Origin: DASRTE01 sp035316885
GTDB taxonomy: Bacteria > Actinomycetota > Actinomycetes > Jiangellales > Jiangellaceae
Assembly: GCA_035316885.1 (NCBI GenBank)
Contig: DATHII010000221.1
Span: 1-33,995, forward strand
Direction of reading: 5' to 3'
DNA: 33,995 nt
Under the pieces are notes generated by a model. It had not been told where the DNA came from. It saw only the letters and a program-made list of their open reading frames with translations, and did no database searches. Below are positions 14,549-21,111 of this stretch, piece by piece. The first letter of the stretch is position 1. Each line of letters begins with the position of its first letter. The translations under genes and the position numbers were made by a program.

Positions 14549-14635
14549 CCGGAGATCATCCCTCAGCAGGAGCGGGCGGGAGCCGTCGGTCCGCGACCAG
14601 GGCCAAACCAGCACAGGGACGCGTTGATCGTCACG

Positions 14636-16384
14636 TCAGCGAACCGGTCGTAATGACCGGCGGTCGTCGAACGGGCGGGCGGCACGGTCGCCGAGCCCGG
14701 CTGCTGCGACCAGGCCGGCGAGCCCGCCTGCGCCGCCGGCCGGCAATGCCCAGACCCCGTCGATCTCGACCAGGCGGGTGCCCGGGACATCGAGCCAGCG
14801 CAGAACGCACTCGGTCTCTTCGACGGTGGCGGCCGGCAGCGGCGGGGGTGCGGGCACGACGGTCTCGGCGGTGGCGACGAGCGCGTCGAGGTAGGGGCGT
14901 GGGTGCGCACCGGGCGGCGTGGCAGCGGCGGCGGCCAACCGGCCGTGCCGCACGACGTGCAACTCCCACCCGCCGGCCTCGAGCCGGCGGGCGGCGGCCA
15001 ACTGCGGCACGGCGGCGAGGGCGGCGATCCGCTGGGCGCGGGCGGCGGTGCGGACGAACGTCGACATGCGATCGCGGTGGACCGCGGCCTCCTCGTACCG
15101 CTGGGCGCCGGCGAGCAACTCGATGCGGGCCAGCAGGCGGCCGACGAGGTCGCGGGGATCGGCGGTGAAGGCCAGCCGGACGGCGTCGGCGTGGTGGGCG
15201 TACGCGGCGACCGTCTCGCCGCCCTCGCACGGTGCGCCGCAGCGTCCCATCTCGGCCAGGGCGCAGGCCGACCGGTGCCGCGTCGGCGAGAGCCGCTCGG
15301 TGCATTGCCGGATCGGCACTGCCTCGTGGACGGCGGTCATGGCGGCCTCCGCCAGCCGGCGCGAGCCGAACGGGCCTAGGTACGTCGCGCCGTCGGGCTT
15401 GACCTCACGGACCAACGAGAGCCGCGGGAAGGGTTCGACTGTGAGCTTGAGCCAGGTGGCGCGTTCGGGGAAGCGCGAGCGGCGGTTGTACCGGGGCTTG
15501 CGCGCTGCGATGAGGCGCAGCTCACGCACCTCGGCCTCGAGTGCGGTGGCGCAGGTGATGCCCGTGACGGTCTCGGCGATGGCGACCATCTCGGTCATGC
15601 GGGTGCGGGTTTCGGACGCCGTGAAGTAGGTGCGCACGCGCGAGCGCATGTCTTTGCTCTTGCCGACGTAGAGTGCGCCACCCTGGGCGTCGACGAACAG
15701 GTAGACCCCGGGGGCGTGTGGCAGGCCCTCGGCGAGGTAGCGCTTGCGCCGCTGGGCCGGTGTGACGGTGCTCTGCCAGGTGACGAGCTCGTCGACGGTG
15801 TGGACCCCGACGTTGCCCAACCGCTCGATCAGTCCGTGCAGAACGTCGACGGTGGCGCGGGCATCGTCGAGGGCCCGGTGGGTGGGCATGGTGGTGGCGC
15901 GGAAGATGCGGGCAAGCGTCGAGAGCCTGCAGTCGTGAGCTTCGTCGCGCGCGAGGACGCGGCGGGCCAGCCGGGCGGTGTCGAGCACGCGCGGCCGCGG
16001 CCAGGGATGGCCCAGCCGCTCGCATGCGGTCTTGAGGAAGCCGATGTCGAACGGCGCGTTGTGGGCGACCAGGACGCAGCCGTTGGCGAACTCGAGGAAG
16101 GCAGGCAGCACCGCCTGGACGCGCGGAGCCGTGGCCACCATCGTGTCGGTGATGCCGGTGAGCACCGCGACGAAGGGCGGGATGGGCATGCCGGGGCTGA
16201 CGAGGGTCTGGAACTCGCCGAGCACCTCGCCGCCGCGCACCTTGACCGCGCCGACCTCGGTGATCTCGCTGGCGGCCGGCGAGCCTCCCGTGGTCTCGAG
16301 GTCGACGACGACGAAGGTGGTGGCGACCAGTGGATCGCCGAGCTCGTCGAGGGTGCCCTGGACGGCGATCATCGGCGAGCTCAC
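14636..16384 (-). CDS. DnaQ-like exonuclease fused to UvrC-like GIY-YIG nuclease
   Basis: A 582-residue fusion. Residues about 22-190 form a DEDD 3'-5' exonuclease: VVDLETTG with Asp28 and Glu30, AHNAPFD, and the third motif HRALDDARAT. Residues about 225-300 form a GIY-YIG endonuclease (GVYLF, ALYVGKSKDMRSRVRTYF and the distal glutamate in LEAEVREL). A UvrC-like cysteine stretch (CALAEMGRCGAPC) follows, and then a long C-terminal region I cannot assign. M. tuberculosis Rv2191 has the same architecture and position relative to trpD. GTG 16384 is chosen because TAGCGT lies 7 nt upstream. A role in DNA repair is likely but inferred. Confidence 0.88.
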   Translation of the reverse strand: MSSPMIAVQGTLDELGDPLVATTFVVVDLETTGGSPAASEITEVGAVKVRGGEVLGEFQTLVSPGMPIPPFVAVLTGITDTMVATAPRVQAVLPAFLEFANGCVLVAHNAPFDIGFLKTACERLGHPWPRPRVLDTARLARRVLARDEAHDCRLSTLARIFRATTMPTHRALDDARATVDVLHGLIERLGNVGVHTVDELVTWQSTVTPAQRRKRYLAEGLPHAPGVYLFVDAQGGALYVGKSKDMRSRVRTYFTASETRTRMTEMVAIAETVTGITCATALEAEVRELRLIAARKPRYNRRSRFPERATWLKLTVEPFPRLSLVREVKPDGATYLGPFGSRRLAEAAMTAVHEAVPIRQCTERLSPTRHRSACALAEMGRCGAPCEGGETVAAYAHHADAVRLAFTADPRDLVGRLLARIELLAGAQRYEEAAVHRDRMSTFVRTAARAQRIAALAAVPQLAAARRLEAGGWELHVVRHGRLAAAAATPPGAHPRPYLDALVATAETVVPAPPPLPAATVEETECVLRWLDVPGTRLVEIDGVWALPAGGAGGLAGLVAAAGLGDRAARPFDDRRSLRPVR

Positions 16385-16391
16385 ATGACCG

Positions 16392-16397
16392 ACGCTA
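16392..16397 (-). promoter_or_regulatory. -10 box of the exonuclease gene
   Basis: TAGCGT, the same hexamer as at the cysteine desulfurase, lies 7 nt before GTG 16384 on the minus strand and implies a leaderless transcript. Confidence 0.45.
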
Positions 16398-16448
16398 GGC
16401 ACCACGTCCGACATGCCTGGGACGACGCGCCGCGGCTGTCCCCTCCAC

Positions 16449-16508
16449 CCCGGTGATCACGTCGACTCTGCCGCCCTCGGACGTAGCAAAGTCGACATGA
16501 TCACCGGG
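16449..16508. repeat. Long inverted repeat between divergent genes
   Basis: Arms 16449-16471 and 16486-16508 are 23 nt each and match at 21 positions, with a 14-nt loop. Each arm contains two palindromic hexamers, TGATCA and GTCGAC, in mirrored order. The right arm ends 2 nt before a TAGGCT box (16510-16515) that suits the zinc-ribbon gene, so it could be an operator covering that promoter, or a hairpin element. Confidence 0.75.
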
Positions 16509-16509
16509 T

Positions 16510-16515
16510 TAGGCT
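16510..16515 (+). promoter_or_regulatory. Candidate -10 box of the zinc-ribbon/NYN operon
   Basis: TAGGCT fits TANNNT and gives a leader of about 20-25 nt that retains the strong AAGGAGG before ATG 16544. The -35 region would fall inside the right arm of the inverted repeat. Confidence 0.4.
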
Positions 16516-16543
16516 GGACGTCGAGGTGGGACAAGGAGGGGCC

Positions 16544-16837
16544 ATGGCCGTGCCGATGCCGACGCCGGCGACCCGGTGGCGCTGCTCGCAATGCGGCAAC
16601 CTGACCCGGTTCGACGTCGTGCGCTCGAGCCGGGTGCGTGAGTTCGTCCACTTCGATCTCGCCGGCGAGCCCCGGGTCGAGGAGACCGAGGTGCTGGCCC
16701 AGACCGTCGAGCAGGTGCACTGCCGCTGGTGTGCGGGCACGGACACCGTCGAGGTCGTGCAGCGCCTCGACGCCGCTGCCGGCAGCGGTTCCGGCGACCC
16801 CCAGCCGGGCCGGGACCAGAGCGCAGACACCCGGTGA
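16544..16837 (+). CDS. Small zinc-ribbon protein
   Basis: A 97-residue protein with two CxxC knuckles, Cys14/Cys17 (CSQC) and Cys60/Cys63 (CRWC), about 42 residues apart, as in zinc ribbons. The intervening segment is predicted beta-rich and the last 20 residues are polar and disordered. ATG 16544 has a near-perfect AAGGAGG 4 nt upstream. Its TGA overlaps the GTG of the NYN ribonuclease gene, so the two products are probably made together. Nucleic-acid or protein binding is plausible; no precise function is recognised. Confidence 0.75.
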   Translation: MAVPMPTPATRWRCSQCGNLTRFDVVRSSRVREFVHFDLAGEPRVEETEVLAQTVEQVHCRWCAGTDTVEVVQRLDAAAGSGSGDPQPGRDQSADTR

Positions 16838-18108
16838 CCTCGCTGCCCGAGCCCGTCCGCCAGCGCGTCGTGACCCTGGCCGCCGACGTGCTCGGAGGTC
16901 TGGGTCCCGACGAGACCCCACAGTCGCTGAAGGCCGTCGCCCGCTTCACGACGGCCAAGCGGGCCAAGCTCGGCGGCGCGGCCATAGCCGCTGCGCTGGA
17001 ATCGGACCGGGTGTTCCGCCGCCGCGTGCTCGAGGCGGCCCGGACCGCCAATCCGGGACTGGTCGAGGCCATGTCGTCGGGCCCGCCACCACCGGCGGCC
17101 GATCCGGTCGACGTCGCGACTGTGGCCTTCCTGCTCCGCCCGGAAGGCTGGACGGACCTGGCTGCCGCAGCCGGGGACTCGGCCCGCCGGGCCGGAGATG
17201 AGGCCCGGGCCGCCCGCGACACCGCCGCGGCCGTGCGGCTGCGGGAGCAGCTGTCGGCGCTGCGGGCCGTGGCGCGCGAGGGCCGCGAGCGATCGAAGGC
17301 CGAGATCGACCGGCTCAAGGCCGAGAACGCGACGCTGCGGCGGCGGCTGAACGAGGCGCGGACGCAGGCTGCGGCGGAGGAGGAGGCCGGGCGCACGGGG
17401 GCGGCCGAGTCGGTCCGAGCCGTGGAGGTCGCCGAGTCGGGCCGGGCCAGCGCCGAGGCCGAGGCCCGACGGCTGCGCGCACGGCTGGCCGAAGTCGAAC
17501 AGGCTCTGGAGGGAACGCGCCGGGCCGGCCGCGAGGGCCGCAGCCTCGAGACGGCGCGGCTGGGGCTACTTCTCGACACGCTGGCCGAGGCCGCCGCGGG
17601 GCTGCGCCGCGAACTGGCTCTGCCTGCGTCGGCGCTCCGCCCTGCCGACACGGTCGACGCGCTGGAGCCGGGACCGACTTCGGGTGGCGGCCGGCCCGGC
17701 GACGATCCGGCATCGCTGAGCGACCTGCTGTCCCTGCCGCAGGCCCATCTGATCGTCGACGGATACAACGTCACCAAGAGCGCGTGGCCGACGATGCCGC
17801 TGGAGGCGCAGCGCACCCGGCTCGTCCAGGGCCTGGCGGCGCTGGCGGCGCGCACCGGCGCGGAGGTCACCTGCGTCTTCGACGGCGCCGACGTCGTGGC
17901 GCCTGCGGTCTCGGCCGGGCCCGGCGTACGGGTGCGGTTCAGCCCGCGCGGGCAGAGTGCCGACGAGCTCATCCGCCGCCTGGTCGCGGCCGAGCCCTCC
18001 GGTCGGGCGGTGACCGTCGTCTCCTCCGACCGGGAGGTGGCCGACGGCGTACGCAGCAGCGGCGCCCGGGCCGTCGAGTCGGCCGCGCTGATCGGCTTGC
18101 TGAGCTGA
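16834..18108 (+). CDS. Coiled-coil protein with C-terminal NYN ribonuclease domain
   Basis: A 424-residue protein. Residues about 1-110 form an Ala/Arg-rich helical region. About 120-260 are a charged coiled coil rich in Glu, Arg and Ala. About 303-424 are a NYN/YacP-type PIN-like domain with acidic residues in LIVDGYNV, TCVFDGAD, SADELI and SSDREVAD. The family is linked to RNA cleavage or decay. GTG 16834 overlaps the zinc-ribbon stop as GTGA. The coiled coil suggests oligomerisation or scaffolding. Similar proteins are widespread in actinobacteria, but I know of no described substrate for this form. Confidence 0.82.
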   Translation: MTSLPEPVRQRVVTLAADVLGGLGPDETPQSLKAVARFTTAKRAKLGGAAIAAALESDRVFRRRVLEAARTANPGLVEAMSSGPPPPAADPVDVATVAFLLRPEGWTDLAAAAGDSARRAGDEARAARDTAAAVRLREQLSALRAVAREGRERSKAEIDRLKAENATLRRRLNEARTQAAAEEEAGRTGAAESVRAVEVAESGRASAEAEARRLRARLAEVEQALEGTRRAGREGRSLETARLGLLLDTLAEAAAGLRRELALPASALRPADTVDALEPGPTSGGGRPGDDPASLSDLLSLPQAHLIVDGYNVTKSAWPTMPLEAQRTRLVQGLAALAARTGAEVTCVFDGADVVAPAVSAGPGVRVRFSPRGQSADELIRRLVAAEPSGRAVTVVSSDREVADGVRSSGARAVESAALIGLLS

Positions 18109-18121
18109 CCCCCGCCTGCGC

Positions 18122-18180
18122 ACTTGTGGCGGGTTGGACACGCCTCGATCGCGCTGAGACGTGTCCAACCGGCCACAAGT
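18122..18180. repeat. Long inverted repeat after the NYN gene
   Basis: Arms 18122-18142 and 18160-18180 are 21 nt each with 20 matches, and the loop is 17 nt. It begins 14 nt after the NYN stop codon. It could be a transcription terminator lacking a U-tract, or a copy of a dispersed palindromic repeat. The arm sequence differs from the repeat at 16449. Confidence 0.75.
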
Positions 18181-18240
18181 TGGTCACGAGGGATGTGATC
18201 GCGCGGCGCAGCGTGCCGCTCTGTTGTCGGACCCTGTCTC

Positions 18241-18246
18241 TACTGT
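18241..18246 (+). promoter_or_regulatory. Candidate -10 box of the small CxxC gene
   Basis: TACTGT lies about 52 nt before ATG 18299. No clear -35 is visible at the right distance. Confidence 0.25.
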
Positions 18247-18298
18247 CACCGGAAGTAGGCGGCGCAACGCCCGGCCGCACCGAGCGTGGAGGCTGACG

Positions 18299-18541
18299 AT
18301 GCTCATCGACTGTGATCGCTGTGAGGCCCGCGGCCTGGCCTGTTCCGACTGTGTCGTCTCGGTCCTGCTGGGCATGCCCGAGCACGGCGCTGACCTCGAC
18401 GGTGCAGAGCAGCGGGCCATCGGGGTGCTGGCCGAAGCCGGCCTGGTGCCCCCTTTGCGGTTGGTGGTGGACGACAGGACGGATGACCGCAATGACGAAA
18501 CGGCGCCCGGGAACTTGCCGGGTGCACGGTCGGCTGGTTAG
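18299..18541 (+). CDS. Small double-CxxC conserved protein
   Basis: An 80-residue protein that begins with two close CxxC pairs: Cys5/Cys8 and Cys15/Cys18. A helical middle and a polar tail follow. This is compatible with one bound zinc or a redox-active pair. ATG 18299 has GGAGG 6 nt upstream, strong evidence for translation. Short proteins with this N-terminus occur in actinobacteria next to NlpC/P60 genes as far as I recall, but the function is unknown to me. Its last codons contain the promoter of the downstream riboswitch-controlled gene. Confidence 0.7.
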   Translation: MLIDCDRCEARGLACSDCVVSVLLGMPEHGADLDGAEQRAIGVLAEAGLVPPLRLVVDDRTDDRNDETAPGNLPGARSAG

Positions 18542-18544
18542 CCT
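18515..18544 (+). promoter_or_regulatory. Promoter of the riboswitch-NlpC/P60 transcript
   Basis: TTGCCG (18515-18520) and TAGCCT (18539-18544) are 18 nt apart. The -10 overlaps the stop codon of the preceding gene. Transcription would start near 18551, giving a 5' leader of about 195 nt that contains a hairpin and the riboswitch. Confidence 0.5.
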
Positions 18545-18554
18545 GCGGCGCGGT

Positions 18555-18594
18555 GCCTGTTTCCCCTGGCGGCCGATAAGGCCGGCAAACAGGC
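18555..18594 (+). other. Hairpin at the 5' end of the riboswitch leader
   Basis: GCCTGTTT (18555-18562) pairs with AAACAGGC (18587-18594), with an inner GGCC-GATAA-GGCC stem-loop. It lies within a few bases of the predicted transcript start and just before the aptamer. It may protect the 5' end of the RNA or terminate upstream transcription. Confidence 0.45.
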
Positions 18595-18597
18595 GCC

Positions 18598-18727
18598 CCG
18601 CCGAGTCCGGCCAGACCGCAGTCGACGCCGGAGCCGGGGACCCATGTTCCCGGGGTGAATCGGGTGCCTAGGTGCGCCCGTAGGGCCAACTTCCCGGCCC
18701 GAACCCGACAGCTCACCCGGTAGGCGG
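18598..18727 (+). ncRNA. c-di-AMP riboswitch (ydaO/yuaA class)
   Basis: The leader holds the conserved blocks of this class: GCCGGGGAC near 18633, GGGTGAAT (18653-18660), TAGGGC near 18681, and GAACCCGACAGCT (18701-18713) followed by TAGGCGG. P1 can form between CCGCC (18598-18602) and GGCGG (18723-18727). In actinobacteria this class usually lies before cell-wall hydrolases such as NlpC/P60 and Rpf proteins, as here. It ends about 10 nt before the ribosome-binding site of the downstream gene. Ligand-bound P1 could therefore affect translation initiation or termination; no separate terminator stem is obvious. Confidence 0.88.
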
Positions 18728-18747
18728 TGGAGGAAGAAGGGACACGC

Positions 18748-19809
18748 GTGCCCGAGCGCGCCCGCCGGAACACCAGTCCTCGCCGTACCATCGTCGCCCT
18801 GTGCACTGCCGCCGTCACCGGTGTCGGCGGGCTCATGCTGGCACCGACCGGGTACGCGGACCCCACACTCACCCTGGACGAGGTCAAGACCCAGGTCGAC
18901 GACCTCAACCACAAGGCCGAACAGGCCGCCGAACGTTACAACGCCGCCACCGACGAGCTGACCGAGATCCAGCGCCGGCTCGAGAGCGCGGAGGCCAACG
19001 TCGAACGGCAGCAGGTGAGGGTCGGCGAGCTCACGGCCGAGATGGGCGGCTTCGCCGCGGCCAGCTACCGCGCCGGCGGCATCGATCCGACGCTGAGCGC
19101 GCTGATGGCCTCCGACCCGGGCGAATTCCTGGCTCGCGCGTCGGTCGTCGACGCATTCGCCAACCAGCAGGCCGACCAGCTCGCCACCGTCGCCGCCGAG
19201 CGTCGGCGGCTCGAGCAGGACAGGCTGCTGGCCGACGAGGAGCTCGATCGGCTCAAGGCTGTCGAGGCCGAGCTGGCCGAACAGAAGGCCACCGTCGAGA
19301 AGCACCTCGCCGACGCCCAGCGGTTGCTCGACAGCCTCGAGGCCGAACAGCAGGCCGCCCTGGAGGCCGAGCAGGCCGAACGCGCCCGGGCCGCCGCCGC
19401 CGAGCAGGCCAGCCGTGGTGGCGGTCACGAGAGCGAAGAACTTCCCGACGTCCCCGCGTCGGGTCGGGCGCAGGTCGCGGTCGACTTCGCGCTGGCCCAG
19501 CTCGGCGAGCCCTACGCGTGGGGCGGCACCGGCCCAAGTTCCTGGGACTGCTCCGGCCTGACGATGAAGGCCTGGGCGCAGGCGGGCGTCTCTCTGCCCC
19601 GATCGTCCAGCGCCCAGATCGGCGTCGGCTCGCGCGTCTCGAAGAGCCAGCTACAGCCCGGCGACCTGGTGTTCTTCTACAGCCCGATCAGCCATGTCGG
19701 CATCTACCTGGGCAACGGCCAGGTCGTGCACGCGACGCATCCCGGCGACGTCGTCAGCGTCGACCCGATGTCGTACATGCCGTTCTCCGGCGCAACCCGT
19801 CCCGGCTGA
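18748..19809 (+). CDS. Secreted NlpC/P60 peptidoglycan hydrolase
   Basis: A 353-residue exported protein. A signal peptide (about 1-38, ending near GYADP) is followed by a long coiled coil (about 40-225) as in RipA/RipC-type proteins, then an NlpC/P60 domain (about 240-353). The catalytic triad is visible: Cys268 (WDCSGL), His316 (SHVGIY) and His328 (VVHATH). It would cut gamma-D-glutamyl-diaminopimelate bonds in stem peptides. GTG 18748 has AAGGGA 5 nt upstream; GTG 18727 has none and lies in the riboswitch. Position corresponds to Rv2190c (ripC) in M. tuberculosis. Expression is expected to respond to c-di-AMP. Confidence 0.93.
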   Translation: MPERARRNTSPRRTIVALCTAAVTGVGGLMLAPTGYADPTLTLDEVKTQVDDLNHKAEQAAERYNAATDELTEIQRRLESAEANVERQQVRVGELTAEMGGFAAASYRAGGIDPTLSALMASDPGEFLARASVVDAFANQQADQLATVAAERRRLEQDRLLADEELDRLKAVEAELAEQKATVEKHLADAQRLLDSLEAEQQAALEAEQAERARAAAAEQASRGGGHESEELPDVPASGRAQVAVDFALAQLGEPYAWGGTGPSSWDCSGLTMKAWAQAGVSLPRSSSAQIGVGSRVSKSQLQPGDLVFFYSPISHVGIYLGNGQVVHATHPGDVVSVDPMSYMPFSGATRPG

Positions 19810-19848
19810 CCGGTCCTGCCGACGCGCCCGCGGGCTGTGCCCCGCACC

Positions 19849-19854
19849 TACGAT
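19849..19854 (+). promoter_or_regulatory. -10 box of the metalloprotease-pimB operon
   Basis: TACGAT lies 6 nt before GTG 19861, the leaderless arrangement seen elsewhere in the window. Confidence 0.45.
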
Positions 19855-19860
19855 CGACGG

Positions 19861-21111
19861 GTGAGCACGAGGAGGGCGCCTGTGACAGGCGCCCTCCTTC
19901 GCGTCCATGCCGGACGGCTTCTCACGACGGCCGCCTGCGTCGTCGCTCTCGTTGTCGCCGGTTGCTCGCAACCGGGACGGGTCGCCACCGATCGGCCCGA
20001 GCAGGCGGCGCGGGTGGCACCCGATTCCGTTGCGGAAGCCACCACGGCCGAGGCCGAGGACACCGTCCGGGCGGTGCTCGACCAGCGCGCCCGCGCCTGG
20101 CGGACCGGTGACGGAAAGGCCTGGGCAGCCACTGTCGACGGCGTCGTGCAGGACCAGGCCGGCGTCTTCGGCGCGCTCGGCCGGTTGCGCCTGGACCGCT
20201 GGGCTGAGGAGCTCACCTCGATCCGGCCCGGCTCGCACGGCTCTTGGCGCGCGGAGGTGCTCGTCCGGTACCGGTTCGCTGGTGACCGGCAGGACGCGCT
20301 CGCCCGTGCGGTACTGGACCTCTCGCCCGGGCTGCTCGTCCGGGGTTCGACCACGACACCGCTGCCACCGTGGGAGATCGACGACGTCCGAGCCGTGGCC
20401 GGCGACAACGCACTCGTGGTCGGCGGGGTCGCGCCCGACGTCCTGCGCCGCTACGCGGACGAGCTCGACCGGGCGGCATCGTCGGTGGGGTCCCTGCTGG
20501 ACCAGCCCACCCCCCGGGTCGTACTCGTCGTGCCCGCCGACTGGAACCAGGCCCGGCGAATGGTCGGGGTCGGCGCCGCGGCGAACCTGGCGGCGGTCAC
20601 GACGTCGCTCGAAGCGGCAGGCCTGCCGGCCGGCCCGGTGCGCGTGCTCGCCGATCCCGGTGTGCTGGCCGGCCTCGATCCGCCGACCCGCACCGCTGTG
20701 CTCGGGCACGAGGCGTTCCACGTGGCGACGGCGGGGCTCGGCGCGGTCCCCCTGTGGCTGTCCGAGGGGCTCGCCGACTACGCCGGCTACCGCGATTCCG
20801 GCATCAGCGTCGAGCGCGCGTCCGCGGGACTCGAGCGGCAGGTACGCCGGGAGGGTGCACCTGCCGAACTGCCCGGCGACGCGGCGTTCGGCGACGCCGG
20901 ACGGGCCACGCAGGCCTATGAGGGCGCGCACGTCGCCGTGGCCATGCTCGCGGCCGAGCACGGCGACGACCGGATCGTCACCCTGTACCGGACGGTGGCC
21001 CGCGACGGCCCGCAGTCACTCGACGCTGCGCTGCGCGACGTTCTCGGCACCGATCTGGCCGCGGTCACGGCCGCGTGGCGCGCGGAGGTGACCTCCGATG
21101 CCGGGAGCTGA
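19861..21111 (+). CDS. Lipoprotein zinc metalloprotease (peptidase MA-like)
   Basis: A 416-residue predicted lipoprotein: positive N-terminus, hydrophobic helix and lipobox VVAGC with Cys35. A central region of unknown fold precedes a gluzincin site, HEAFH (His283-His287), with Glu302 in LSEGLADYAGY as likely third zinc ligand. This spacing and the W-L-S-E-G-L-A-D-Y motif match peptidase MA-like families. Two starts compete: GTG 19861, leaderless with TACGAT 6 nt upstream, and GTG 19882, preceded by GGAGG. I chose 19861 because a perfect hairpin would sequester the second site. It overlaps the M48 gene by 14 nt. The substrate is unknown. Confidence 0.8.
   Translation: MSTRRAPVTGALLRVHAGRLLTTAACVVALVVAGCSQPGRVATDRPEQAARVAPDSVAEATTAEAEDTVRAVLDQRARAWRTGDGKAWAATVDGVVQDQAGVFGALGRLRLDRWAEELTSIRPGSHGSWRAEVLVRYRFAGDRQDALARAVLDLSPGLLVRGSTTTPLPPWEIDDVRAVAGDNALVVGGVAPDVLRRYADELDRAASSVGSLLDQPTPRVVLVVPADWNQARRMVGVGAAANLAAVTTSLEAAGLPAGPVRVLADPGVLAGLDPPTRTAVLGHEAFHVATAGLGAVPLWLSEGLADYAGYRDSGISVERASAGLERQVRREGAPAELPGDAAFGDAGRATQAYEGAHVAVAMLAAEHGDDRIVTLYRTVARDGPQSLDAALRDVLGTDLAAVTAAWRAEVTSDAGS
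19870..19898 (+). terminator. Perfect 13-bp hairpin, possibly the NlpC/P60 terminator
   Basis: Arms 19870-19882 and 19886-19898 pair perfectly around the loop TGA, followed by a short TTC rather than a full U-tract. It lies 60 nt after the NlpC/P60 stop and inside the first codons of the metalloprotease frame. It contains a GGAGG and the in-frame GTG 19882. Terminator or translation-control element are both possible. Confidence 0.5.

Noticed and set aside
16509..18176. Long minus-strand open frame opposite the NYN gene
   Set aside because: Serine/arginine-rich low-complexity translation with no family features; it mirrors the GC-rich third positions of the plus-strand gene, which has a clear NYN domain and good start.
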